Shown: positions 36,956-46,065, counted from the stretch's first letter. The stretch: DNA of 64,000 bases from Bacillus sp. EB01 (GCF_000613125.1 NZ_HG964497.1:292823-356822); one strand, 5' to 3'. Notes: generated by a model from the letters alone, not told the origin. Made by a program: numbers and translations.

Positions 36956-37723
36956 TTATCCGATTGAAGTATTTAAATCATCTAAAACAGCTTTCGCACC
37001 CCTAGCAAAAAACGCTACGTCGTTATCATATACAAGGTACCGTACTCCAGCACCAATCGCCCTTAAAGCTTGGTCATGATTGGAAACGAAAGTTCCTGCT
37101 ACCTTTCCATTTTTCAAAGCTAATCTGGTAAGCTTTTTTAAAGCGTCCTGCACAAGAGGGTGATCGACTTGTCCCGGAATGCCGTATGAATTGCTTAAGT
37201 CACTGGGTCCCAAAAACAATACATCTATGCCCTTTAACTCAGCGATCTCTTCTAAATTTTCGACTGCTTCCTTGCTCTCTATTTGAACGACAACTAATTG
37301 CTTTTTCAAAGAATCGGACATATGTTGGTCTTTGTTCTTAAGAGTATATCCAGCAGCCCGAGTTGAGAATGAAAGGCCTCGTTTCCCTATTGGCCGATAT
37401 CTTGATGCTTCCACAACTTTTTTTGCCATTTCGGCCGTGTCCACTCCAGGTGCTTGTACACCTTGAACACCTGAATCCAAAACCCGCAATAGTGGATTTT
37501 CTTCTATTCCGGGAACCCGGATAACAGTAGAGATTCCGGCTGCATCCCCAGCCCTTATTAAGTCTTCTGCCTGACTATAATCAAGAGCTGAATGCTCCAT
37601 ATCCAAAATAACAAAATCAAATCCAATATACCCGAGCATCTCGGTAGCTACTGGGCTTGAGAATTTACTAAATGTACCTATTACAATATTCTTTTCTTCT
37701 AGTTTTTCTTTCACTGTAATCAT
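36956..37723 (-). CDS. HpcH/HpaI-family aldolase
   Basis: The 255-residue protein is a class II (metal-dependent) aldolase of the HpcH/HpaI/GarL family: DMEHSALDY near residue 41, QAPGVDTAEMA near 90, metal ligands in QIESKEAVENL and LFLGPSDLSNS. Such enzymes split 2-keto-3-deoxy acids into pyruvate and an aldehyde. ATG 37723 has AAAGGAGG upstream. It is the first gene of the cluster aldolase-MFS-cupin-DUF6282-GntR; a perfect 16-bp palindrome lies just before its ribosome binding site. Confidence 0.88.
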   Translation of the reverse strand: MITVKEKLEEKNIVIGTFSKFSSPVATEMLGYIGFDFVILDMEHSALDYSQAEDLIRAGDAAGISTVIRVPGIEENPLLRVLDSGVQGVQAPGVDTAEMAKKVVEASRYRPIGKRGLSFSTRAAGYTLKNKDQHMSDSLKKQLVVVQIESKEAVENLEEIAELKGIDVLFLGPSDLSNSYGIPGQVDHPLVQDALKKLTRLALKNGKVAGTFVSNHDQALRAIGAGVRYLVYDNDVAFFARGAKAVLDDLNTSIG

Positions 37724-37751
37724 TTACTTACCTCCTTTGCTAACGAAACAC

Positions 37752-37767
37752 TAACCAAATTTGGTTA
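37752..37767. promoter_or_regulatory. Perfect palindrome before the aldolase gene
   Basis: TAACCAAATTTGGTTA is a 16-bp perfect palindrome about 20 nt upstream of the ribosome binding site; likely operator of the cluster. Further upstream (about 38005-38035) is an AT-only palindromic stretch. Confidence 0.55.
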
Positions 37768-38091
37768 AATGAAATCTAGCGGTCTCACATTTGTCAAATC
37801 TACTAAGTTCATTTTTTCTACCATCACCTCCTCTGTTCCCCCATCAAAGACTATAATTAGCTTTAAACACTAAAGGAAACGTTTACATTTTACTTTTCAG
37901 TAGGCGGCAGCTTTTTTATGCCATAGTGCGGTACTTTTTCTATGAAGTTAAGAGACTTTGTATTTAGCAATATATAGCCAAATAGGATTACTGCCCCCCT
38001 ATGTAATATATAATATATTATATATAATATATTTGTAAACGGATTCATAAAAATATTCAGTAAAATTATTTAACTTCGCTTCTTTTCTTCC

Positions 38092-38143
38092 AAAAAAATC
38101 ACCCCAATTATTAGAATAGCCCTAATAATTGGGGTGATTTTCA
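38092..38143. terminator. Terminator after the GH65 gene
   Basis: AATCACCCCAATTATTAG and CTAATAATTGGGGTGATT form an 18-bp perfect stem with T-runs on both sides. Confidence 0.92.
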
Positions 38144-38160
38144 AAATAGAATAAACGATA

Positions 38161-40443
38161 TTATTTATCCGAGTTACCGGCAGTAATTAGAACCCCTGTA
38201 GAAACACTAAAAGTTTCATCTGAAATCTTAATCTCCAGGTCCTCGCCCGACACAAGCTCAACTTCTGTACAGGCACCATTAACAGTTATGCGGAGCTTCC
38301 TCTCTCGATAGCGAAGCGGGAATGAATAACTTTTCCATTGTTCCGGAAGTACAGGGTTCAGGGAGAGTCCATCCTCCTTGATTCTTAACCCGGCAAAACC
38401 AAAAATGATTGCCATCCATGTTCCGCCCATATTGGCCATATGAAGGCCATCCTTTGTATTTCCGTGTGTGTTGTCCAAATCTAGCCGTGCCGTTTCTATA
38501 AAATAATCATACGCTTTTTCCTTGTACCCGTGCTTGGCGGCCATAATACTGAATACACAGGAAGAAAGAGAAGAGTCATGGGTAGTAATCGTTTCATAGT
38601 AATCATACGAATTTTTCATTGTTTCGCTGTCTTGTTCATCCTCGAGTAAGAAATGGGCCAAAACGGTATCAGCCTGCTTACATACTTGATACCGGTACAA
38701 GGTTAAAGGATGGTAATGGAGCAAGAGCGGAAATTTCTCTTCAGGTGTAGCCTCCAGGTCCCACTTCTTTTTATTCAAAAAAGCATCATCCTGCGGATTA
38801 ATGTTCAGTTCCGAATCGTAGGGAAGATACATCTGATCCGCCGCCTTCTCCCAGGCTTTCACTTCTTCGTCCTCCAGCTGGAGATTCTTTTTCCATACGG
38901 TAACACCCCCTGGCTCGTTTAAGCTTAACAGGTTATACACCTTAGCTGCCCATCTTAGATTGTGCTTCGCCATGACGTTTGTGTAGTAGTTATTATTCAC
39001 TATGCATGTATATTCATCTGGACCAGTAACGGCATCGATCCTGAATTGCCCATCTTTGAAATGGCCTGCTTCAATCCAAATTCTGGCTGTTTCAAATAAA
39101 ACCTCTGCGCCATATTCTTTTAAAAATTCGATGTCGCCAGTGACCAAATAATATTGAATAAAGCTATAGGCTATATCCGCGCTAATATGGTACTGTGCCG
39201 AGCCTGAAGGAAAGTAGGACGAACATTCCGAGCCCGAGATGGTCCGCCATGGATATAGTGCCCCTTTTGAGTGGCCCATTATTTTAGCATGATTCCTGGC
39301 TCCATCCAGAATGGAATGGCGGTACAACAGCAGCTGTTTTGCAATTTCAGGATTAGACAGTAAAAAAACAGGAATCATATAAATCTCAGTATCCCAGAAA
39401 TAGTGGCCCTCATAGCCTTCACCGGAAAGCCCTTTAGCTGCGATATTGGAAACCCGGTCCTGTCCAGCCGATTGCAGGAGGTGGAATAAATTGAAACGAA
39501 TTCCTTCCTGAAGAGCAGCATCCCCTTCAATTTGAACATCCGTATCTGACCAAAACGCTTCTAGAAAAGCCTCCTGTTCAAATAATGCTTCATCGAAATC
39601 CAAATCCGAAATTTGCGACTGGACTTCTTCTGCCCGAGCCAATAAATCATCGCCATGGCGGAGAGTATCGACGTAGACACTCTTTTTCTCAAATACTAGC
39701 GGTTCAGTTAACAAACCATTAAATCTGATTTCTATTTTCCCGCCATTTACCTGAGCCTCGCTGGCTGTCTTTTGACTGGTAGAATAAACAGTGCCACAGG
39801 CTGCTTTCAGTTGGGACTCCAGTGCTTCTACTTCAACAAATGAAGTTTTATTTTCCTGGAAGGCCTGATTGAGTTTAAGGCGTTTTGCGTGGCCGGAAGA
39901 AACCCTTGGGTCATTTTTATCGACAAAATTGGAAACATCCCCATTAACCATTGAAACAATGGTGATTTCCCCAAAGTAATTCACAGGTTCAATGACAACT
40001 TTTTGCATGAAAAGTTCCTTATGCTTAAAGGATGCAAGCCGGAGGAACTTAATTTTTACTTCTTTTCCGTCCGGCGACTGCCAATGAACACTTCTTTCAG
40101 CATAGCCTTTATCAAGATGGAGGGTTCGCCTATATGAAACGACCTTTCCTTCAAACAAAGAGAATCGTTCAGCGCCAAATTCGATGATAATAGTCTGTAC
40201 ATCAATCACGTTTAGCAATTTTTGCTGTGTATCCGGGAATCCATAGAGCTTTTCTCCATACTCAACCGGTACAATATCGTGAAACGCATTGATATAGGCG
40301 CCGCGGATAGATGGGAATGAATCCGGAAATGCTTCCTCAAAATTCCCGCGTACTCCAAGGTATCCATTTCCCGTAAAAAACAGGCTTTCTTCATTTAAAA
40401 GCTGGTGTTCTTGCAGTGAATACGAGTTGATTTTCCAGGACAT
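38161..40443 (-). CDS. GH65 disaccharide phosphorylase, probably trehalose phosphorylase
   Basis: The 760-residue protein has the GH65 layout: N-terminal beta-sandwich (1-270), helical linker, (alpha/alpha)6 barrel with GLSGEGYEGHYFWDTEIYM and catalytic Glu in TGPDEYT (about residue 477), and a C-terminal beta domain. GH65 phosphorylases cleave maltose, trehalose, kojibiose or nigerose with phosphate to beta-glucose 1-phosphate and glucose. Sequence alone does not settle the substrate; the TreR-type operator before the operon points to trehalose. ATG 40443 follows GAGGTG. It is the last gene of the binding protein-permeases-GH65 operon. Confidence 0.88.
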   Translation of the reverse strand: MSWKINSYSLQEHQLLNEESLFFTGNGYLGVRGNFEEAFPDSFPSIRGAYINAFHDIVPVEYGEKLYGFPDTQQKLLNVIDVQTIIIEFGAERFSLFEGKVVSYRRTLHLDKGYAERSVHWQSPDGKEVKIKFLRLASFKHKELFMQKVVIEPVNYFGEITIVSMVNGDVSNFVDKNDPRVSSGHAKRLKLNQAFQENKTSFVEVEALESQLKAACGTVYSTSQKTASEAQVNGGKIEIRFNGLLTEPLVFEKKSVYVDTLRHGDDLLARAEEVQSQISDLDFDEALFEQEAFLEAFWSDTDVQIEGDAALQEGIRFNLFHLLQSAGQDRVSNIAAKGLSGEGYEGHYFWDTEIYMIPVFLLSNPEIAKQLLLYRHSILDGARNHAKIMGHSKGALYPWRTISGSECSSYFPSGSAQYHISADIAYSFIQYYLVTGDIEFLKEYGAEVLFETARIWIEAGHFKDGQFRIDAVTGPDEYTCIVNNNYYTNVMAKHNLRWAAKVYNLLSLNEPGGVTVWKKNLQLEDEEVKAWEKAADQMYLPYDSELNINPQDDAFLNKKKWDLEATPEEKFPLLLHYHPLTLYRYQVCKQADTVLAHFLLEDEQDSETMKNSYDYYETITTHDSSLSSCVFSIMAAKHGYKEKAYDYFIETARLDLDNTHGNTKDGLHMANMGGTWMAIIFGFAGLRIKEDGLSLNPVLPEQWKSYSFPLRYRERKLRITVNGACTEVELVSGEDLEIKISDETFSVSTGVLITAGNSDK

Positions 40444-40455
40444 TTAAACACACCT

Positions 40456-41289
40456 CTATTCTTTCACTCCGCCACTTGTCAGTCCTGATACGATTTGCTT
40501 CTGGAAGAAAAGGACAATGATTAGCGTAGGAATCGTGACGATTACTGTTGCGGCAGATACCTCTCCCCAGAGGATTTCAAATTGCGTCCGGAGGAATGAA
40601 ATGGCGACCGGAACCGTATGATATTTCTCTTCCCCATTTAATGCGATGGACAGCAAAAATTCATTCCAGGCAGCGATAAATGTTATAATGGCAACAGTAA
40701 ATACACCTGGGGCAGCCAAAGGAAAAATAATTTTATAGAGCGTCTGGAAGGTAGTTGCGCCATCAATTTTTGCAGATTCCTCCAGGGCTAATGGAATCTG
40801 GTTAAAATGGGTCACCAAAATCCAGACAGCCATCGGAAGCGTAATTGTCGAGTAAGGAAGGACAATCGCAAACGAGTTAAGCAGGCCCAAGTCCAAAAAC
40901 AGATTATAAATCGGTCCGGTCAAGATCATTTGTGGAAACATCGACACAGCAAGTATAAGTCCAAGCAGAATGTTTTTCCCTTTAAAATGGAAACGGGAGA
41001 TCGCATAGGCTGAAAGCGTAGCGACAATAATTACGTAAAGAGTCGTTACCGTGGCAACGATAAAACTATTTTTTATTGAGTTTACTATTCCCTTTTCAAA
41101 TAGGATTTGAACATAGTTTTTCAGAGTTGGATTTTCCGGGATGACATTAAAGGCACCGGTCCCAAAGATTTCCCCGGATGTTTTAAAGGAGGTAATGAAT
41201 ACCCAGAAAAACGGGAATACCATCGCAAATAAATAAAATGCGACGAACACTCCAATCGTGATCCACAATTTCCGTTTAGAAGTTTGCAT
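40456..41289 (-). CDS. Sugar ABC permease, MalG/ThuG-like
   Basis: The 277-residue protein has six membrane helices and the carbohydrate-permease coupling motif EESAKIDGATTFQTLYKIIFPLA (split view: EAA-loop residues G-A-T conserved). ATG 41289 has GGGGGG six bases upstream; the frame reaching 41490 only overlaps the MalF-like gene. It ends 12 nt before the GH65 start. The ATPase gene is missing from the operon, so a shared MsmX-type ATPase is expected elsewhere. Confidence 0.9.
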   Translation of the reverse strand: MQTSKRKLWITIGVFVAFYLFAMVFPFFWVFITSFKTSGEIFGTGAFNVIPENPTLKNYVQILFEKGIVNSIKNSFIVATVTTLYVIIVATLSAYAISRFHFKGKNILLGLILAVSMFPQMILTGPIYNLFLDLGLLNSFAIVLPYSTITLPMAVWILVTHFNQIPLALEESAKIDGATTFQTLYKIIFPLAAPGVFTVAIITFIAAWNEFLLSIALNGEEKYHTVPVAISFLRTQFEILWGEVSAATVIVTIPTLIIVLFFQKQIVSGLTSGGVKE

Positions 41290-41302
41290 TCTTTTCCCCC
41301 CC

Positions 41303-42517
41303 TTAATTTTTCTCCATGAGATTGGTACCGAGGAACCGTACAAACAGGATTGCGATAATGGCCACACAAACAAACATAAGCATGACAAGGATTGAGCCAT
41401 ACCCGAAATTGGTTTGGCCGAACATGACTTTATAGGCATAGATTGATAGTGTTTCCGTATCCCCGCCAGGGCCTCCTCCAGTAAGGACAAAAATCAAGTC
41501 AAAGACACGGAAGGCATCCAGCGTCCTGAAAAGCAAGGCAACCAGAATAGATGGTTTTAGCAGAGGCAAGGTAATTCGGAAAAACGATTGAATTTTCCCT
41601 GCGCCGTCAATTGCCCCGGCTTCATAGAGCGATTTGGGAATGTTCTGCAAGCCTGCCAGCAACAGCAGCGCCATATAAGGCGTCGTTTTCCAAACATCTG
41701 CAAAAATGCTTGAGGCCATTGCGCCAGGACCGCTCAGGAGCAAATCTTGGGATTGCTCGATAAGCCCGATATTTTCAAAAACATAGGCAACAATCCCGCT
41801 GCTGCCATTATATAAGTAACTCCACATCATGGCTGCAACTGCGGTCGGGATCGCCCATGGAATTAGTGAAGTGGTCCTGACCAGCCCCTGGCCCAACATT
41901 GCTTTATTTAAAATAAGCGCCAGCCCGATTCCAAGGACAAGCTCAATAAACACGGAAACTACCGTAAAGAGCGTCGTGTTCCAAAGCGCCTTTCCGACAC
42001 GGTCATCGGTCAAGACCTTCGCATACCCCTTTAAGCCAATAAAGTTGGAAGGGATGATACTATTTTGGATATCGTCAACAAGGGCAGGGAGATCATCTTT
42101 ATGAATGAGGGTATACTTCCCATTTAAGCTATCCACAAGTTCCTCTGCATCCTTATGGAGGGCAGAGACCTCATCGCGCTGATCCCCGCTAATCTTAATG
42201 ACACCTTTATCAGTTTCAAACTGCTTGCCAGTTTCGGCAAGCCGCTCCTTTATCTCTTGAACCTTCTCTTGATCGCCGGAATCGGTAACATTAGGTAGAT
42301 CCTCATCCAGAAACATCGAAACATACAGGGAGGTTTCCTTGTACAAGTCGACATTGAACCGTTCATTCAAGTAAAGCCCAGCCTTTTGCTGGTCATTCAG
42401 ACGATAATCAAAAAACGTATAGGTTAGTGATTGGAACACCGGCCATAACGAGAAAATGCCGATTAAAATGAGCGTGGGTACAATAAACAGCCATTCCTTA
42501 AAACCCATTTTCCACAA
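41303..42517 (-). CDS. Sugar ABC permease, MalF/ThuF-like, with extracellular insert
   Basis: After the first membrane helix (residues 9-28) there is a hydrophilic insert of about 110 residues rich in Lys/Glu/Asp, before the remaining five helices. The coupling loop EAGAIDGAGKIQSFFRITLP is intact. The insert recalls, in another position, the P2 loop with which E. coli MalF touches its binding protein. TTG 42517 lies eight bases after AAAGGG; the ATG three codons later is the alternative. Length about 404 aa, long for this family. Confidence 0.88.
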   Translation of the reverse strand: MWKMGFKEWLFIVPTLILIGIFSLWPVFQSLTYTFFDYRLNDQQKAGLYLNERFNVDLYKETSLYVSMFLDEDLPNVTDSGDQEKVQEIKERLAETGKQFETDKGVIKISGDQRDEVSALHKDAEELVDSLNGKYTLIHKDDLPALVDDIQNSIIPSNFIGLKGYAKVLTDDRVGKALWNTTLFTVVSVFIELVLGIGLALILNKAMLGQGLVRTTSLIPWAIPTAVAAMMWSYLYNGSSGIVAYVFENIGLIEQSQDLLLSGPGAMASSIFADVWKTTPYMALLLLAGLQNIPKSLYEAGAIDGAGKIQSFFRITLPLLKPSILVALLFRTLDAFRVFDLIFVLTGGGPGGDTETLSIYAYKVMFGQTNFGYGSILVMLMFVCVAIIAILFVRFLGTNLMEKN

Positions 42518-42654
42518 TAGAATCACCCTTTCATGGCTGTAAGAAAAGCGCAAGCGCCTTTGTGAGAGGCAAATGCCTGTGTTAGCAATTTTTTCTAAGA
42601 ATCCTCTTATTGTTTAGTCTTAGTACAAGGGTTTGTAGAACTTGAAACCGACCT

Positions 42655-42830
42655 CATTCAGCTTATTGGCTACATTTTAACCTGCCTGGGAGCTCAGAAC
42701 GGTCCCAATCTTGCCTATTGGCTACATTTTAACCTCCCGTAGAGTTCAAAACGGTTCCAATCGGGCTTATTGGCTACATTTTGACTTTTCTGGGAGCTCA
42801 AAACGGTTCCAATCAGGCTCGATTGGAAAT
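42655..42830. repeat. 52-nt period repeat array G (3 units)
   Basis: GC(T/C)TATTGGCTACATTTT units start at 42661, 42713 and 42765, exactly 52 nt apart. Arms ATTGGCTACATTTT and AAAACGGTTCCAAT pair imperfectly. It sits inside the transporter operon, between the binding-protein gene and the MalF-like gene. Confidence 0.88.
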
Positions 42831-42851
42831 TGGAAAATTATTATTCTTATA

Positions 42852-42885
42852 GAAAAAGGCTCTAATAGGAATTAGAGCCTCCTCC
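42852..42885 (-). terminator. Partial terminator after the binding-protein gene
   Basis: On the minus strand GGCTCTAAT and ATTAGAGCC form a perfect stem followed by TTTTTCT. It would keep the binding protein more abundant than the permeases. Confidence 0.85.
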
Positions 42886-42894
42886 TGTTATTCT

Positions 42895-44157
42895 CTACTC
42901 TGCTTTGCCGGCTGCTTCGATTGCTGCCGCGGCCTCGTCAAGCCCTGATCCAGAACTCAAGTATTTATGTGCTTGAACCTGAATGGTATCCGATACTTTG
43001 GAGTACTCAGGAGAAACAGGGCGTGCAATTGTTGTTGTCAATGCTTTTTGGAAACCAGGATAGGAAAGCATAACGTTCTTTGCTTTTACATCCGCATTTT
43101 CAAGCAGAGCGTTAAATCCAGGCAGGTACCCGCCTTCTGTGCTCATGATTTTTTGGCCTTCTTCTCCAGCTGCAAACTTAACAAATTCCCATGCGCCATC
43201 AAGGTTCTTGGAGTTTTTGTTCAAGCTCAGCAGCCATCCGCCGACGGATCCTCCATTTGGCAGTGGAGCGATGCCTACCTGGTCAACCTTGATTTTTACT
43301 CCATCTTCCTGGCCATTGATACGTCCAAAAGCATATGGCCAGTTACGGGAGAATACAGCATTTCCTTGCTCAAAGTTTGTATGGGTTTCGCCTTCCATGA
43401 AATTCAGGATATCCTTTGGTGAGAAAGGCGCTTTTGTGAATTTGTACATCGCTTCAAGTCCGCCTTTTACATCGGTGTAGGACTTGGAAAACTCGGTAAC
43501 GTTAACCGTCAGGCCTTCGTACTGCTTGGACTGGTAGACAAATCCAAACTTAGTGCCTTTTTGGCCGGAATATTTCTCGGACATAGCATAAAGGTCATCA
43601 AACGTATAGCTGCCGCCTTCAAGTTTAGCAGCATCTTCAGCGCTTACGATATCTTTGCGGAAGTAAAGGAGTCCTAGGTCAGGGAAGAAAGGAAGTGTGT
43701 ATTGCTTCCCTTTGTAATTTCCAGAAGCCATCGACCCGGCATTAAAATTATCCTTTGAGTACCCAGCTTCATTCATTTTCACATCGATTGGTTCAAGATA
43801 TCCAGCACCGGCAAATTCACCTGCCCAGACTACATCGAGGGACAATACATCGTATTCACTCGATCCGCTAGATAACGAGTTTAGGAGCTGGTCGTGCATT
43901 TGTGCAGAATCGTTTGTCATTTGGGTCCATTCTACCTTGTACTTTTCCTGGCTGGAGTTAAAAGCATCTAACAGTTTTTGTGTGGCTGGTGTATTATCAT
44001 TTTGTGCAGCAAATTTTAGAACAACTGGCTCATTCTTTGCATCTCCACCTGCCGGTTTTGAAGGTTTCTTGCCAGTATCATCACTGCTACAGCCTGCTAA
44101 GGCAATGCTGGCCGCGAAAGAAAGCGCTAACATTTTTGAGAAAAAACTTTTCTTCAT
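42895..44157 (-). CDS. Sugar ABC substrate-binding lipoprotein
   Basis: The signal peptide ends in the lipobox LAGC (Cys23), followed by a Gly/Pro/Lys-rich linker and a type-I solute-binding fold (420 aa): LKFAAQNDNTPATQKLLDAFN at the N-terminal lobe, GNYKGKQYTLPFFPDLGLLYF and RNWPYAFGRI in the cleft region. It resembles trehalose/maltose-binding proteins such as ThuE. ATG 44157 has GGGGG ten bases upstream. It is the first gene of the operon, behind a TTGTATATACAA operator. Confidence 0.9.
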   Translation of the reverse strand: MKKSFFSKMLALSFAASIALAGCSSDDTGKKPSKPAGGDAKNEPVVLKFAAQNDNTPATQKLLDAFNSSQEKYKVEWTQMTNDSAQMHDQLLNSLSSGSSEYDVLSLDVVWAGEFAGAGYLEPIDVKMNEAGYSKDNFNAGSMASGNYKGKQYTLPFFPDLGLLYFRKDIVSAEDAAKLEGGSYTFDDLYAMSEKYSGQKGTKFGFVYQSKQYEGLTVNVTEFSKSYTDVKGGLEAMYKFTKAPFSPKDILNFMEGETHTNFEQGNAVFSRNWPYAFGRINGQEDGVKIKVDQVGIAPLPNGGSVGGWLLSLNKNSKNLDGAWEFVKFAAGEEGQKIMSTEGGYLPGFNALLENADVKAKNVMLSYPGFQKALTTTIARPVSPEYSKVSDTIQVQAHKYLSSGSGLDEAAAAIEAAGKAE

Positions 44158-44190
44158 TTAACACAGACCCCCTTATGGTTTATACTTAAA

Positions 44191-44202
44191 TTGTATATAC
44201 AA
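44191..44202. promoter_or_regulatory. TreR-type operator before the ABC/GH65 operon
   Basis: TTGTATATACAA is a perfect 12-bp palindrome identical in core to the two sites before treP (55209 and 55241). It lies in the 107-bp gap between the binding-protein gene and the AraC gene. Confidence 0.8.
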
Positions 44203-44264
44203 GAAAATGACAGTTATATTAAAATTTTAAAGTTTTTATTAAATTTTTAGGGTGAAAACATGCC

Positions 44265-45035
44265 ATGATTAGTAATCAATCTATGAAATCTGCTATCATT
44301 CAGCAATATTTTGAAACCCGTCTTAAAAACAAACAAAATTATTTTGTCCATCCATCCTATGGACTTGAACAACAGCTCATGGATTGTATAGGAAGAGGTG
44401 CCGAGGAGGATGCAAAAGCCGTTCTCGACCTAATTAATTCCTCTGAACGCGCAAAGCTGGCGGACGACCCGATCCGGTCATTAAAGAATTCCCTTATTTG
44501 TTCCTGCACCCTTTTTACCCGGTCGATTATTAAAGCTGGAGTCCTGCCGGAGGATGCCTTTGATTTAAGCGACGTGTATATTCGTCAAATTGAAAGATTA
44601 AGCTCTCCCGCCGAAATCAAGGCGCTCGAATATGAAATGATTTCTTCTTTCATCGACACATTAAAATCGGCGAATCGCCCGATTTACAACAATGTAATTA
44701 ACAAGGCAATCAACTATATTAACCAGGGGATTTTTCATGATTTATCTCTGGAAATTATTGCGGACCATGTCGGAGTGACTCCAAGTTATCTTTCCAAAGT
44801 ATTTAAAGAATCCGTAGGGGTGACGATTTCTGAATTCATTAATCGCAGGAGGGTAGAGGAATCAAAATACTTTTTACTGCATTCCAAACTATCCTTAAGT
44901 GATATTGCCCACCTATTCCAGTACTGCAACCAGAGCTACTACACCCTTCTTTTTAAAAAATACATAGGGGTTACTCCGAAACACTTTCGAAACATACAAA
45001 CACCAGATGTAATGATTAATTACTCCGCAAAATAA
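44265..45035 (+). CDS. AraC-family regulator
   Basis: Residues about 1-140 are a YSIRK/YesN-like helical region without a recognisable sensor; residues about 150-245 contain two helix-turn-helix units (LSLEIIADHVGVTPSYLSKVFKE and LSLSDIAHLFQYCNQSYYTLLFKK) of the AraC type. It diverges from the ABC transporter operon and shares its 107-bp promoter region, so it is a likely activator of that operon. ATG 44265 has AGGGTG ten bases upstream. A strong terminator follows. Confidence 0.88.
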   Translation: MISNQSMKSAIIQQYFETRLKNKQNYFVHPSYGLEQQLMDCIGRGAEEDAKAVLDLINSSERAKLADDPIRSLKNSLICSCTLFTRSIIKAGVLPEDAFDLSDVYIRQIERLSSPAEIKALEYEMISSFIDTLKSANRPIYNNVINKAINYINQGIFHDLSLEIIADHVGVTPSYLSKVFKESVGVTISEFINRRRVEESKYFLLHSKLSLSDIAHLFQYCNQSYYTLLFKKYIGVTPKHFRNIQTPDVMINYSAK

Positions 45036-45072
45036 AAGTCCTTTTAAGGGTGACCTTAAAGGACTTTTTAAT
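45033..45072 (+). terminator. Terminator after the AraC gene
   Basis: AAAGTCCTTTTAAGG and CCTTAAAGGACTTT form a long stem followed by T. Confidence 0.88.
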
Positions 45073-45303
45073 ATTCGTGTTAGAGCATTAGAAGTTATTC
45101 AGATGGCCATTGCCTTAACTATCGCTGTTCTTCTATAAAAGGTATAACCTTAATCCCTAAAAACTTCTATTTATCTACACAAATATGAGAAAAACTACAA
45201 AATTTTCAAAAAAACGATTGTCATCCTTTTGTTCTATCACTTAATATAAAAGTATATTTCATTTTAATCATTTTTTACCAAATACAATTAGGTGGTAGTT
45301 TTA

Positions 45304-45903
45304 TTGGTATATGACGGAATTATTATTTCCCTTATTGTCGGCTTGCTTCGAAAGGGCAACTTAACAGGCCTGGCTGATTTAAAGCTAAAGTATGGATGGA
45401 TTTTTCCACTCTTATTATTGGTACAAATCATCGTATTTGTTTTTCAAAATAAGATTCCTTTTCTTGGGCAGGCAAGTTCCTACATTTATATGCTTGTATA
45501 CGTACTGGGATTGCTGTTTTTGTTCCTGAATCGCCATCATACAGGCTTTATCGCTATTTTGATCGGGGTATTCCTGAACTTCCTTGTAATGGCTGTAAAT
45601 GGAGGAAGAATGCCTGTTTCAATGGAAGCTACAGCTGCTGTCCTCGATCCAGCATTTGTTGATGTTATGAAAAACAGCCTATACGCAAAGCATATGATAT
45701 TAGATGAATCTACAAGATTGGCATTTCTGGGTGATATTATACCGTTGACAAATCCCTATCCACGCGATCAGGTAATTAGTATCGGTGATGTGATTATGAA
45801 TGTGGGCATTTTCCTTTTCATTCAGCACCTTATGGTGAATAATCCCAGAGGTAAAGAGGTTATAGATAACTCCTTTTCTATAAAAGGAGGTGAAACTAAA
45901 TGA
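45304..45903 (+). CDS. DUF5317 membrane protein
   Basis: The 199-residue protein has about six hydrophobic segments and the DUF5317 landmarks VNGGRMPVSMEA, MILDESTRLAFLGDIIPL and VISIGDVIMNVGIFLFI. Function unknown. TTG 45304 is preferred because AGGTGG lies eight bases upstream; the GTG at 45292 is inside that site. Its stop overlaps the start of a 31-aa ORF (ATGA), and a GGDEF/HD-GYP gene follows 160 nt later. In Firmicutes DUF5317 genes often sit with signalling genes, so a link to c-di-GMP turnover is possible. Confidence 0.8.
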   Translation: MVYDGIIISLIVGLLRKGNLTGLADLKLKYGWIFPLLLLVQIIVFVFQNKIPFLGQASSYIYMLVYVLGLLFLFLNRHHTGFIAILIGVFLNFLVMAVNGGRMPVSMEATAAVLDPAFVDVMKNSLYAKHMILDESTRLAFLGDIIPLTNPYPRDQVISIGDVIMNVGIFLFIQHLMVNNPRGKEVIDNSFSIKGGETK

Positions 45904-45995
45904 ACAAGGCAAGATTAAAGAATCTTTTGTTTAACGCAATCATTGTTGGTTCTGTTATCGTTGCTCTAACTTCCGGCTATAAGCTAGGAGGATGA
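45900..45995 (+). CDS. 31-aa hydrophobic peptide overlapping DUF5317
   Basis: ATG 45900 overlaps the DUF5317 stop (ATGA) and follows its AAAGGAGGTG, giving a very strong ribosome binding site at correct spacing. The product MNKARLKNLLFNAIIVGSVI continues with ALTSGYKLGG, a positively charged start, one hydrophobic helix and a Gly-rich end. It could be a small membrane partner or a secreted signal peptide; neither can be shown. A terminator-like hairpin follows. Confidence 0.6.
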   Translation: MNKARLKNLLFNAIIVGSVIVALTSGYKLGG

Positions 45996-46006
45996 GTGAG
46001 ATTCAA

Positions 46007-46043
46007 GAAGGAGGAGTTATTTATCAATAACTTCTCCTTTATT
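46007..46043 (+). terminator. Terminator after the 31-aa ORF
   Basis: AGGAGGAGTTATT and AATAACTTCTCCT form a stem of about 12 pairs followed by TTATTCT. Confidence 0.75.
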
Positions 46044-46065
46044 CTATAAATGAGAGTGATCTATA

